From Usnea hakonensis (Eukaryota; Ascomycota; Lecanoromycetes; Lecanorales; Parmeliaceae): DNA of 64,000 bases. The notes under the pieces are model-generated. The model worked only from the letters and a program-made list of their open reading frames with translations, did no database searches and had not been told where the DNA came from. Positions 11,236 through 22,395 of this stretch are shown in pieces. Every line of letters starts with the position of its first letter. Position 1 is the stretch's first letter. The translations under genes were made by a program, and so were the position numbers. The stretch spans positions 1 to 64,000 of the forward strand of contig BLJB01000365.1 in the NCBI GenBank assembly GCA_013423325.1. Reading direction: 5' to 3'.

Positions 11236-12651
11236 TTATCCTTTCAGTTGCCTTATCTCATTCATCTCGTCAACACTTCCTTTGCGTTCTAAGCCTAGTA
11301 CTTGCCGTACTACCGTCATTGTCTGGCCCGCTTGCTGTCGCGCCTTTTTGGAGCCTTCCATAGCAATATCATCCAGGTAGTGAGTATCATCATTGATGAT
11401 TCGATGATACTTGTCCCGGGCGCTGGCCAAGCTTTCGGAAATGGTTCTGCTTACAGTTTCTTTGAATTGCCGCATGGTCATGGAGTTGCAAACTTGAGCG
11501 AGCTCCTCAGCTGTCCTGCCTTGCTCATCAAGATATGACAATATAGCCAAGAGATTCGAGACGCCAGGCCGATGATCTGGGTCATACGACAAACCTGTAA
11601 CCATATCTGTTAATGCAAGCTTGATTTTGTCGCTGATGACTTCGGGACTGTCGTCTATTTGAATTCGTGAGCGTAAGTCATGATGAGATTTCGACATCTT
11701 GAGACGTGGCTCCTTGAGCGACATGACACGCTTCGCAGACGCTGGAAAGCTTTAGAGAAAGAGAGACTAAATCAGAGGAGACGAATATTTTGACGAACAC
11801 AAGAGAATTTGTGGCTTCACAAAAATATTTCCATGGACAATATTAAATCGGTCGGCGCATTGTCTTGCAAACTCCAAATGCTGTACCTGGTCTTCTCCTA
11901 CCGGAACATGGGTAGCGCTGAGAAGATAAGCGAAGAAAAGCTTTCAGAAGTAGATGCCTTACCCATAGAGCAGAATATCCGCGGCCTGCAGCACAGGATA
12001 GGAGAAAACCCCTAGCTTGAGTCTTGCTTTCGCACTTGTAGCGTCCAACGCCGAAGTGCCGTCTGAAAGGGCGAGCTTGCTCTGAAGAAAGTCAGTCCAA
12101 TTGGAGCAGATGACCTTCAAGTGAATCTGGTGGAGCCTGTAACAGACCTTCCACTGTGTCATTCGAGAAAGATATCCCACAGAGGCTGTACAGCTCAGTA
12201 TCCACATCAACTCTGTGTGTTCTGGAATCTGTCAATTCTCAGCACAGATGCTCTGGCGTGTATTTGTTTCATCCATGGATCATACTGCGGATTGATAGAA
12301 AATGGTAGATCGCTCAGGATCCAAGCCGATAGCCAAGAGGGTGGCCAAAGTCTCGCGTTTCCATCCCCGTAGCTGATCTGCATCCTGACTGCTTGTAATG
12401 GCGTGCAAGTCAACTATGGAGTAAAATAGATGAGTAGATGGTGATGCTTTATTTTGTAGCTGAACCCATTGTTGCAAAGCGCCGAGATAATTGCCTAGAT
12501 GGGGAACGCCTGTAGGTTGAATACCAGAAAATATCACATGGGCTTTGCTGTTTGATGTGTAGAGACGTAGAGTCTGCAGATTAAGTCTGCTAATGGCAAA
12601 CTTACATTTCCGAACCCAAATTGATTGATTTCGTCGGACAATAGATATCAT
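11236..12651 (-). CDS. MSW1: Mitochondrial tryptophanyl-tRNA synthetase
   Basis: The enzyme charges mitochondrial tRNA-Trp with tryptophan using ATP; it is a class I synthetase. Exons are 12651-12286, 12228-11963, 11917-11801 and 11749-11236, giving 420 residues. The HIGH-class motif appears as HLGNYLG (residues about 51-57) after FSGIQPTG, and the KMSKS loop at about 267-271 (KMSKSHHD). The region HTELMWILSC, then KLGVFSYPVLQAADILLYGATHVPVGEDQ, is diagnostic for TrpRS. The first in-frame ATG (12651) gives a basic, Asp/Glu-free leader, so mitochondrial import is likely. It is transcribed away from the hydrolase gene that starts at 13012. The third intron has a GTGTTC donor, chosen because it restores the FxxPASAKRVMSLKEP region. 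Confidence 0.93.
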
Positions 12652-13011
12652 TGCTGGTGCCAATACAAGCACTTGTGGCACTCAATTCGACGTGCAATAA
12701 ATGGTGCTAGAGTGCTAGGGCGCGGGTCTCCCGGTCCCTAAGAAGCTTGCCAAAACAGTAGAAGATAGGTAGGTAGGTAGGAGGATAGCTCATTAGCTTT
12801 GTTTTTGAGGTGGTAAACCACCATTACTTTGTACCGAGATTTGCATCCACCCGCACATTTGTTAGGTCTACCGCGCCGACAATATCCCACCTCGACAGTG
12901 ATCTAAAATAACGTGGCGACGCCAAACTGTGCGTGAAGCTAGACCTTAGCGATAAGCGACAGATAGGAACCACATGCCTTTGGTCCAATATCGAAGGAAG
13001 TAGTAATACCA
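12652..13011. promoter_or_regulatory. Divergent intergenic region MSW1 / hydrolase
   Basis: The 360-bp spacer separates two divergently transcribed genes for probably mitochondrial proteins, so it must carry both promoters. A short aggt tetranucleotide run (about 12768-12782) is the only visible repeat. No TATA box is obvious. Confidence 0.4.
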
Positions 13012-14153
13012 ATGCTGCCTTTGCGCCGTGCTTGGATACAAAAGCGTCTTCAAAGGTGTCTAAAGCGCGAACTGAGCTTGGCATATAAGTTGCACGAGCC
13101 TCCCGAGCCCGAACCAGCTCATGCCCCCTTGATCCTCCTGCACGGGCTATTTGGATCCAAACAAAACCACAGGAGCATCAGCAAGTATGGCTTCTCGTGC
13201 CCAGCATTTTTCCAGGCTATTTTCGTCTAATAGGGTAGAGCACTTGCACGAGATCTTAAGACGCCTGTTTATGCCCTTGTCAGTCTTTACCATGATCACG
13301 AACGAAACGCATGTTGCTCATTGTCCTCCAGGATTTGAGGAATCATGGCGAGTCACCCCACGATCCGGTACACGACTATTCTACCATGGCGAGCGACGTG
13401 GAGCAATTCATTCGACAGCACAATCTCCGACTGCCCATACTGATAGGACATTCAATGTCGGTACTCATCTTGTGCAAAACGTCTTGAACAAAGCTCAAGG
13501 TATAAAGGGGCGCAAAAGTCGCAATGACTGTCGCACTACGATCTCCTCGACTTTTGGGAGCCTTGATTCCAGTCGATAATGCACCCGTCGATGCCATTTT
13601 GAAGAGCGACTTTCACAAGTACGTGCAGGGTATGCGGGACATTGAGAAGGCGCAGGTCAAGAAACAAGCTGAAGCAGACGACATTCTCAAGAAGTATGAG
13701 GAGGTTAGTACATGTGTCTAATTTGTGCTCTTCTTCAGCGCTGAGCCTCACTCTGGCAGGCCCAGCCCATTCGGCAGTTCCTTCTCACTAATCTTGTACG
13801 GTCTTCGTTCGGAGATCATTTGCGGCTTCGTATCCCTCTCAAGACTATCGCGTTGAGCCTCGACAAGATGGGAGATTTCCCTTTCAAAGACCCAGATGAG
13901 GCTCATTATGACGGCCAAACACTGATCGTCCGTGGCACGAAAAGTCGCTATGTGGCAGACGATGTTCTGCCTTTGGTCGGACGCTTCTTTCCAATATTCA
14001 AGCTGATCGATATTGACAGTGGTCACTGGGTGATATCTGAAAAGCCCGAGGCTTTTAGACAAGGTACTACTCGATGTTCCTCTAGTTGCTCATAATGCTG
14101 ATGTGCTAGCCGTGATGGACTTCTTGCGGGAGACAGAGGAAAGAGAAAGTTGA
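13012..14153 (+). CDS. Alpha/beta hydrolase, IMO32/ABHD11 type, probably mitochondrial
   Basis: Exons are 13012-13184, 13239-13278, 13332-13456, 13508-13703, 13760-14063 and 14110-14153, giving 293 residues. The oxyanion-hole motif is LLHGLFGSKQNHRSISK (from about residue 43). The nucleophile elbow GHSMG is at about 110-114 (Ser112), and the catalytic His is in DSGHW (about His267). ALARDLKTPVYALDLRNHGESPH matches the yeast Imo32 / human ABHD11 group. The basic N-terminus (LRRAWIQKRLQRCLKR) suggests mitochondrial import. The first intron uses the acceptor gggtag at 13233-13238; the nearer AG at 13232-13233 would break frame. The physiological substrate is not evident. The active site is intact. 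Confidence 0.88.
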
Positions 14154-14676
14154 TGAGCTTAGCAAGCATTACAAGATTTGCTGCGCCTACCCTCCAGTGC
14201 AACTTTTCTACGACAATATTTGCGGATCGCCAACATGAACACCGTTGGACTCGCGAGCTCGTGGGCCGCCCGCCTCAAATGCTCCCACCACTTGCGCTAT
14301 CTATCTGTGATGGATGGGCGTTTGGAAACGCCATATCGGCCAGCAAGCAATATCAAAGGTGGGGCAAGACTACAAGATGCAACCAATATTGGCTCATACA
14401 GTCGGAGGTATAATTGCTTCTTATCATGTCAACGGAGCCAGAACGAAGTGAGAACAAGGCACGCTCGTTCACCACGCTGAGCTACGTCGAGGGTGGCTCG
14501 AGGTCTCGGCAATGATAGTGGATCGAGGCGATTGACCTATTTGTACATACAAAAATCGAAGAGTCAAACCGTGTTCTAGACCTAGATCTATGATGATTGT
14601 GATACGCTTCCATTAAATCGCGCAAGAGTGGCCACATTTGAAGGGTGAGACCGTCTACACGAAAAACTGCCAGTAC
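14154..14676. other. Convergent 3' region, hydrolase / RPS1
   Basis: No supported gene lies here. Two overlapping plus frames (14150-14480) of about 90-100 codons lack similarity, composition or splice structure suggestive of a gene. They probably reflect 3' UTR. Confidence 0.45.
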
Positions 14677-15677
14677 TCAAACTTCATCTAGCACTGTCTC
14701 CTTGAATTCTCGCTCGACCTTCTGCCCTTGCTCATCCGTCGTTGATTCTCCGTGGAGATTGAGAAGAGCGCCTAGATCGAACTTCGGTGCCTTCAACAGC
14801 TTAACTTTACGAATATGAACCTGGGACTAGTCAGAAAAACGTGCCACAGGATATTTCCATCGCACCCAGATTGACGAACGTTTTGTAATGGATAGATGCC
14901 TTGCGTGGCCTTTTCGATTTCACGACCAATCACCTCAGGAATCAGCTTGGTTGTCAGCTGGGAAAGTGTGCAGCTGGATGCTTCGCGTTGGATAATTTCG
15001 ATCATCTTCTTGCGAATAGCACGGATCTGTGAGGACTGAGCATATGTAGTTTTCTTAATTTGGTTGGGCCGTCTTTTCGTGAATGCAATGGCAAAAAGGC
15101 GAAGGTGGTAATCATCTGTGGACTTGACGACAATATTGGCTTCAATGAGGGACTGCCACTTGCGGACGAGTGAGCGCAATTTATCTGAGGTGAAGTCGAG
15201 GCCGTGGAAATTGGTCAAGCAATTCTTGCCCTGCACTTCGTCGACCCTAAGCTTGACCTTTCGAAAAGCATGATCCTCGTCCTTTTGCAGATCAGCCAAA
15301 GAGACCTCAAATATCCTTCCTTTCAAGGCGTCGTTCGCATTCTTGAGACCAGTGGTCCGGTTGACGAGTGTCTTTCCGACGCTGGAAATCTTATTTAGCC
15401 AATTAAATAGATCTGGGAAGATTGTACCTACTCGCGAACCTGGAAGGTTGATGGTGCCTGGGAACCCTTAGAGAGAGGCGGGAGTTGGGTTCTCGGTCTC
15501 TTACCTTGACAGAATACCAATCTTTGCGAGTAAAGGGGTCTTGGGTCCTCTTCTTGAGCCCTTTCTTACCCTTGGAAAGGCGCTTGTTCCTACATCCGAC
15601 GACTGTCAGCATGGACGATATCTTCGAGGGCTAGTACCTTTAGTTCACGAAGAGAACACTCACTTCCCAACAGCCAT
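14677..15677 (-). CDS. RPS1: 40S ribosomal protein S1 (eS1, S3a)
   Basis: This is a component of the cytosolic small ribosomal subunit. Exons are 15677-15664, 15589-15505, 15457-15432, 15381-14880 and 14820-14677, giving 256 residues, close to the yeast length of 255. The start MAVGKNKRLSKGKKGLKKR is canonical for the family. DPFTRKDWYSVKAPSTFQVR, VGKTLVNRTTGLKNANDALK and FTKRRPNQIKKTTYAQSSQI follow. Exon 1 is 14 bp and exon 3 is 26 bp; both are forced by the conserved protein. Short 5' exons and introns near the ATG are common in fungal ribosomal protein genes. A RIPed transposon relic begins about 110 bp upstream of the ATG, inside the probable promoter. Confidence 0.96.
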
Positions 15678-15785
15678 GATTGCAGGTCAAGATGAACTAT
15701 GAGAACTAATCGGCCTGTTCTGGTATGAAGAAATACTTTACATTTGTGGGCGAATTTTTAGCGAGGTGTTCGAAAGCTTGGCACT

Positions 15786-16471
15786 TACTTTAAGGTTGGC
15801 AGGGGGGTTTTCGCGATGATGCTAGGAGACTACTAATATGCTTTTAAAATATAAATATCGTATAGCCTTATTACACTTAGTATGAAACTAGTAACGTTAG
15901 TATAAAATACTTTTTATACTATAGGAGATTTTTAGCTTAGGAGATCTCTACTTTAGAAGATCCTCTCGATATACCCGCTAATAACTAAGCGGTAATATTT
16001 TATAACTCCTACCCGAGCTACCTATAAGTTTAACCCTAACCCCTACTATACCCCCTATAGTACCCGAAGTACCCCGGGGATAGTACCCTCGCGAGAAAAT
16101 CGACTAAATCGCACGAATCCGAAGCTGAAAAAATAAGAGCGTTAATATAAATTATAGTAGCTAGATCCCGAAAGACGGCTTAGTACTCGGAAACCTAGCT
16201 TAGTATTTAAATACTAAGAAGGATTTAGGGACTCTCGTAGCCTAAAGACCTCGTTATATTCGAAAAGATCTTAGTTCTACGATAGTACTACTTATCTTTT
16301 CTATTTAAAAGATACTAACTCTAAAGGATTTAAATATAAAATTACTTCTAAAGGAATTAAATACTAAGTCTATTTTAATTTATAGAATACTACGAAGATA
16401 CTCGCCTCTAGAAATAGCTACTGAGTGGCTACTGATATTATCGCGAAAAACCCCCTGCCGACCTTAAAGTA
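15786..16471. mobile_element. RIPed non-autonomous DNA transposon with ~35-bp TIRs
   Basis: The left end (15786-15820) and right end (16437-16471) are inverted copies of tactttaagg(t/c)ggcaggggg(g/t)ttttcgcgat with very few mismatches. Both outer ends read TA, fitting the TA target duplication of Tc1/mariner-like elements. The 686-bp element has no reading frame. Its interior is TpA-rich and RIP-altered, while the ends stay G/C-rich because they contain few CpA sites. It lies between the divergent RPS1 ATG side and the RIB1 3' end. Confidence 0.8.
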
Positions 16472-16959
16472 CTTCCATACGCTAAAGTAAAGCTAGAGCC
16501 GCCCTGGCAGCCGACGCGCTCTGAGAAAAAGCCATCAGATCGCCCGGTCCCTCTTCACAATTGACTCCCTCCGGCTTGTAGACTAACCCATTAATTGTTC
16601 GAAGCTATCTTGAACATGATCAAATACTCGTACATTCCCAATGGTCTTCAATTCACTACTTTACAATTGCAATCCACCGACCAAGCTATAATATCATGGA
16701 AGCCATTTACTATCGGTACGTTGCATGCGTACTCGTATTTGAAAAGAAAAGAAAACCCCATTTGACTTATGCCTCAACCATGGTCGACTTTCGCAAGCAT
16801 CAAAGAGGGGTGGGTCCCTTCTTTCGAGGCCCCACGTTTCAAAGGTCAATGATCAACGTCATCCCTGCGTAATTTTCCGAGTCAGCATTGCTTCTTCAAG
16901 ATACGTATCAGAAAAAACAATTTCCGCCTGGCATAAATGGAAGGAAGCATTACTAGCAA
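16472..16959. other. 3' flank of RIB1, no gene seen
   Basis: Normal composition returns after the transposon. No coding sequence or structured RNA is recognised in this stretch. It probably holds the RIB1 3' UTR. Confidence 0.4.
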
Positions 16960-19548
16960 TCATACGTACCAAGCCCTGCCATGCACTTGACTCAACGCCT
17001 CTATGCTTGGAACCTCTCCGGTCGTAAAATAGCCTGCATATAACTTTGCATCGATCTCAACTCTGCTGTCTTCGGGAATAAGCTCATCAGGAATGGGGAC
17101 CCGTTCATGGATGGGTATGCCCTGATCGACAATAGCATCGTATTTCATGCTAACAAGGATCTGAATTCAGCAATTTCCTCACGTACCACCATTAATCATC
17201 AGTGAGTGATTCTGCGTAAAGGAAAGCTTACTTTGACATGCTTAGCATACGATCGATTTTGGTGATGCCAAGCCAGTGCAGTATCTGTAGGTCACTGGTT
17301 AACGAAGGCCACAGTGCTCAAATTTTTAGGCATACATCCGGCATCAGCGCTTGAAAACGCATATCCTGCTCAAGTCAGTTGAATCGAACCAAACTGCATC
17401 TTAACCAGAGGCAAACCTTAACACCAGCAATGTTCTCGGTCCTTTGGAAGTACTCGCTGGCACCTTGAAAACATTTAGTTCGTCACTAGATCCAGGAAAG
17501 GGAACAAATGATGTACGATCTGCTCCTCGTTTGCCTTGATTAATGCCATCTTAGCACTAGACTCATGAAATACGAAAGATATTGGAGTTTGGGGGGCATA
17601 CGAGCATTGTATACAAGGTATTTCGTTACTTCTCCGAGTGCTCTGCCCTCTTTGCGAAAATAGATCACAACGCCACTTCCGCCTTTCTGTGCTTCCTTGA
17701 CTGCTTCTTCAACGCCAAAGATCAGGTAAGGACGGCTATGAGGATTTCACAGTCAGCATCGCTTGTGGGGTGAGACAGCTTTGAAGGAGTGAAAAGGCTC
17801 TTCTACTTCAGAAACAAGTTCTGGAAGCGAGGAATCCACACATACCAGGTGCAAATGTCTGAGCCGAAGACATCACTACCTAAAAGGTGTTACGAATTCG
17901 GAGTCAGCATGTCTATTTTGGGATGCAGGTCGATGGTCAATCATTTTCGGGGGGCCTACTCCTACGACGACAAGTCTAGCAACTTCAGACAAAACAGGAA
18001 CCGAAAAGGACTGCTTCGAAAGGGATGACTCACCATTGCACTCGTCATGGACACGTAGAGCTAATTTGACGTTTGGGTCTGCCATCCTCGCAGGATCGCC
18101 GAAGCAGTAGACCGTCAGGCCTCCTATAGCTGGATGATGAATGAGCAGTCAGCATTACCTATTCGAGAAACATGTAGAGCCATGGAAGGTGCGCATGAAA
18201 GTAGAATCTCCCGGGAAGCTTCACAACATCCGAGACCCGATCGCAAAAGAAAGGATGTGTTCCAAGTTTACGTACGAGGGAGGAAAAGCTTGATGTCTCC
18301 ACGCGTTATAAGCTCTGGGAAGGATCCTCCAGTGTTCTCGAATAGAGATCTGCGCAAAGCCCCCTCGTCTGGCATTGAATTAGTCTCCACGTATGCTCCA
18401 GGAAATGATCGCTATCAAGATCAAACCTTTATTATTCGGATGGGTTATATACCTATTCCAAACCTTTCGGCAACCCCCGGGAGATGCCAAACTGGCTCGA
18501 CCGCGAATTTGGTCACTGCTAGTTCTCCAAATTCGTTGAGACATATCTTCTTGTCCGGGACAATGCGACCATCACGGACACTTTTTTCAAGCTCAGGCAA
18601 CCTCATATGCTGGATTACAAGTCTTAGTATTGTTTATCTGATGACATTCATCGAACCCTGAGACATGTCTCGAGATTGAAAACTAATAAGGAGTGTCTCG
18701 AGACTCAAATTTTGATAGTGACAAGGGATCATTGGGTTGGTAATACTTACTGCCTTGGTGATAGCTATACTAGGTCTGATATGGATATTTTCATCGCGTA
18801 TCATATCGGAGAATAGCCAAGGGCTCAAATGGCCGAGAGGGTCGATGGAGACGATTCTCGCCCACTGGGGAAAAGGACCAATGTTTACGGCTGGTTCGCT
18901 GTTGGTGAAATCTGGTTTATGGTCCGCGTCGAGATGTTTGCTTGCTACGGCCAACGCATGATAAATGGAGTATGAGCCACCATGAGCGCCAATTGCTAAT
19001 TTAAAAATAATCAGAGATACTGTGGAGAAATAGCCTTAGCTTAGCTCACCGTTTCGACGTCTGATAGTACTCTGATTACGTGACACTACGACTGGACCAC
19101 GTTTCAGCGCATCAGGATGCCCCCAGTTCATAACTAGCGGATCTATGCCTGACTGTCCTGGATAAGTTGTCAAAATGATTCTTGAGGTGGCAGTAGCATT
19201 TTGTTTCCGTCCATAGAGTGATTCCCCATCACTACGAGCCTCACTATGTCCTGCAGAGCGCATATCCAGAGATGATACTTGAACATTTGGACTATGCTCG
19301 GGATCACTAGCGACCCACTGGTTTCCTGTTGAGGAAGGCTGAGTTGAGGCAGCGGAGGTTTGAGATGGATAATTGCCTGTGGTATCGTGCACTCGCTTGA
19401 TCTCAGACAGAATGTTGACCTGTCTTTGAACCGATGCTACAGCACTAGAGAGATTTTGATAATCTGTTTGTACAGATTGGACAGTGGACAGAATCTGCTT
19501 TAATATTTCACGCTGATCCGATGGCAATGTAGCATCTCCGGGAGCCAT
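16960..19548 (-). CDS. RIB1: GTP cyclohydrolase II (riboflavin biosynthesis)
   Basis: The enzyme opens the GTP ring, the first step of riboflavin synthesis. Exons on the minus strand are 19548-19050, 18995-18751, 18609-18453, 18368-18276, 18129-18034, 17879-17846, 17735-17602, 17534-17517, 17463-17417, 17365-17336, 17284-17232 and 17149-16960, giving 531 residues. The zinc ligands are Cys362 (VHDECNG), Cys373 and Cys375 (GSDICTC). FRKEGRALGE and GITKIDRMLSMSN are the catalytic and GTP-binding blocks. The fungal N-terminal half (YPGQSGIDPLVMNWGHPDAL, RRNAIGAHGGSYSIYHALAV) is complete. Eleven introns are many for the family. Exon 8 is an 18-bp micro-exon whose inclusion restores NARKRGADRASEYF. 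The exact last residues (GRAWYV) are less certain, since the family usually ends a little later. Confidence 0.93.
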
Positions 19549-19900
19549 AGCAAAAGGCCAAAGTCAGTGCGATCGGAATAAATGAAAATTGTACTGCACA
19601 GCTTAAGGTGGCATTGAGGTATAAAGCAAACACTCTTACCTTAGGTAGGTACTTTACTTGACTTTAGACTTTACCTTAGTTTTGTTAGATTCCCCGGCAA
19701 TGCCCGGCGGTACAAGTGCGTAATTCCGGCGCTTAGATTATCTTACGTTGCCGCTACAGTACTTTACTTTAAAGTATCTTAAATCACTTACGGAGTAGGC
19801 CTGCAGATCCTTTTGAGGCTATTCAAGTCGAGCAGTTTAAGTCTTAGGTATTCACCGAGGCTTCGAAAGCGCCGAGTTATCTCATCTTTCACGGCTCACC
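19549..19900. promoter_or_regulatory. Divergent intergenic region RIB1 / ELF1
   Basis: The 352-bp spacer holds both promoters. It is rich in ACTTTACTT / CCTTAGGTA words (about 19636-19780) that recur in several other intergenic regions of this window. No classical TATA box is seen. Confidence 0.4.
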
Positions 19901-20508
19901 ATGGTAAGCCCGCAGACTCTGAGATGTGGGCTGTAGATATTTCGATTCTGATTTACTCTAGGGTAAACGCAAGAAGTCGTCTCGGAAGCCACAAGGGCCG
20001 AAAAAGGTTGGTGTGCAAGCCTCCCATCCTTCTGCTGTCTTTTTGTTGTGCTCTTGCTGATACTTCTTATGCAGAAAGAGCCTCTTCCGACTAATTTTCC
20101 ATGTCTATTCTGCAACCATGAGAAGTCTGTTTCAGTCAAGCTAGACAAGAAAGCCGGCATCGGCGAATTATCTTGCAAAGTCTGCGGCCAGCAATTCCAG
20201 ACTGGAATAAATTGTAGGTCGAAGTGGAGCATACATTACCCTCAATGGTTGACTTCGTTGAATGGCGGCTTACTACGCGTACGACAGACCTCTCTGCGGC
20301 GGTCGACGTGTATTCCGACTGGATTGATGCCTGTGATACTGTAGCCAGAGAAGCCGCCGATACCCCAGCTGCCGATGACGGATTCAATTCCTATCAAGAT
20401 CTGGCATCTGGGAACGAACGAAGGAACTCAGAAATGAACGTTGACCGGCGCTTGGTCGCAGCAGTTGGAGGTAATGAGTACAGCGGAGATTTCATCGATG
20501 ATGACTAG
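19901..20508 (+). CDS. ELF1: Transcription elongation factor Elf1 (zinc ribbon)
   Basis: Elf1 travels with RNA polymerase II through nucleosomes. Exons are 19901-19903 (the ATG alone), 19962-20006, 20075-20213 and 20288-20508, giving 135 residues. MGKRKKSSRKPQGPKK is the basic tail. Two CxxC pairs (CLFCNHEKS and CKVCGQQF) form the zinc ribbon. NYLSAAVDVYSDWIDACD is the conserved C-terminal helix region. The acidic tail (GNEYSGDFIDDD) is longer than in yeast, as in other filamentous fungi. The start codon forming an exon of its own is known from fungal Elf1 genes and is forced here by the splice frame. Confidence 0.95.
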
Positions 20509-20909
20509 TAACACTCTTCATCATATTATTTTGCACATAGATTCCATAACTGATGGACGCACAAGGCGTCGAAATATAAGGCATGCCGCTCCTCTGCGGA
20601 CTTCGAGAGATAGCCAGATATAAAGGACGGTTCTACCATAGACGTCGTACAATCCTTTGTTTGTGCTATCCACCGAGAAATTGACTTCCAGTTTGGCGAT
20701 TTACATCACTTAATGGAGCTCTGAGAAACCTTTGCGAGCAGTGGTACGGAGTAGTGATTTGATTTTGGGGATGCATGTCTTCTTAAAAACTACGGAGCTA
20801 GCTTTCTATCCAGGAATTTCAGGCCTGCTCTTCAGAATCATGAGCAATTGAATGTCAAAATCGACGTGTTATCTGGCTAATGTAAACATTTGCCTGTAAG
20901 ATACAATAA
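20509..20909. other. Convergent 3' region ELF1 / FUR1
   Basis: About 400 bp without recognisable coding sequence. It presumably contains both 3' UTRs. Confidence 0.45.
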
Positions 20910-21814
20910 TCAGAAAGTATAGAAGCGATCTCCAAAATCCCCAAGTCCAGGAATGATATAACTGAACTCAAAAGTCAATTCTCTATGTTCGAGGGCGAAT
21001 TGAAGGGACGCACTTCTTTTCATCCAGTCCCTGATCTACAAAGGCTGTAACGACTCGTAGTCTTGGGAAGCGCTTCGCAAAGCTAGTAACACCCTCAGGG
21101 CTAGCAATGAGATTCAAGAACAGGATCCTGTCCTCGGGCACTCCCTTTGACTTGAGCACATCCACAGCCATCGTCGCTGATCCACCTGCGCGCGAGTATT
21201 AGAAGTCTCTAAGCGATTACAGGAGACAGAGCATACCTGTCGCAAACATCGGATCGAGGAGAAGGACCCATCTTTCGGAGATATCTTCGGGCAACTTGTC
21301 ATAAAACAGTTTGGGCTTGCTTGTGTCCTCGTCGCGTTGAATCAAGATTTTCCCAATTCTAACGGAACGGCAGCAGTCGCGAAGGCCTTGCTCCATTGCC
21401 TCACCAGCTCTCATAATAGAAACTCCGCAGATCTTCCCCTGAAACTTTACTCCCGCATAGGATTGGCCAACAGGAGTTGTGATGGTATGGCCAACGACAG
21501 GAAGATGATTCAACCCCTCCTCCACAAGGAGTCGGATGATACGGTTTGAGTAGAAGATGAAATCAGCTCTTGCTGTTTCCTTGTCACGGATCATCCTGGA
21601 GGGAAGACAACTCAGACTTGGACTGGACGGAGATTTGAAAGAGGAGAGGAATTGCGTACGTTAAAAGTGCCAATAGCTGGGATGTCTGTGGAAGTATGTG
21701 CACATTGTCATACGATATTTGGGTCGATACTGTTGCCGTGGGCTTCTGTGCATCAGGACGATAATCTGGACCAACGCGGTGCGCTGGAGCTATGGTCCCG
21801 GCTGTTGACGACAT
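20910..21814 (-). CDS. FUR1: Uracil phosphoribosyltransferase (pyrimidine salvage)
   Basis: The enzyme converts uracil and PRPP to UMP. Exons are 21814-21660, 21595-21237, 21185-21014 and 20961-20910, giving 245 residues. The conserved blocks are IRDKETARADFIFYSNRIIR, GVSIMRAGEAMEQGLRDCC, the PRPP-binding loop LLLDPMFATGGSATMAVDVL, NLIASPEGV and the C-terminal uracil-binding YIIPGLGDFGDRFY. All active-site motifs are intact. It is divergent from the WAPL gene with a 581-bp spacer. The last intron gives Asn-Tyr where many fungi have Lys-Tyr, a benign variation. Confidence 0.96.
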
Positions 21815-22395
21815 TCTAGGCTGGGGTTGCGCATATGATGGTCAAGACGTTGGGAGACTACAGCGAGCTGATACATAAAACGATCACTGCGATGAACAAT
21901 GTGTAGAAGGGTCCCAATGGTAGAGCCATATAGTAATCAACTCTTTACGCATGGATTCTTATCAATCGAGGTCCATTCAGTTGATTGTTGCATACAAAGA
22001 GATCTGAGAAATTAATAACCCTCAAGATACCATGTCTAGGAGGTACTTTACCAAGAGGCTTCCGCTTCAAAGTACCTAGGCACCTAGGTAAGGTAGAGGA
22101 GGGGACAATTGTTGTTGTCGGTCCGATCCGAAACTCTACTTACTTCATCTCAGGGCTAAATTAGCTAGCATCGCCTGCTGCTTGAGTCCGAGAGTCCCTG
22201 TCTAAGGTATTTGAGACGACGAGCAACCGGACAAGCAAAGTACTGAATGATCAATAAAACGGAGTATAATCATCGCTGTCTTCTCTTTCAGTTCTTGACT
22301 TTTCAACCATTCAATATACAAACCCTGTCGACCACATGTCCATTCACGCCTCTTGCAACATGGCTTGATCCGCTCTATCCTCACAAAGTAAAGCA
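21815..22395. promoter_or_regulatory. Divergent intergenic region FUR1 / WAPL
   Basis: The 581-bp spacer between two genes transcribed apart must hold both promoters. It contains a gtacctaggcacctaggtaaggta stretch at about 22071-22094 of the same word family seen in other spacers here. Confidence 0.4.

Noticed and set aside
14150..14480. Two overlapping plus frames after the hydrolase gene
   Set aside because: They overlap each other in different frames, lack family features and lie in a convergent 3' region.
17336..17735. Apparent deletion of the NARKRG region in RIB1
   Set aside because: The missing residues are encoded by an 18-bp micro-exon rather than being lost.
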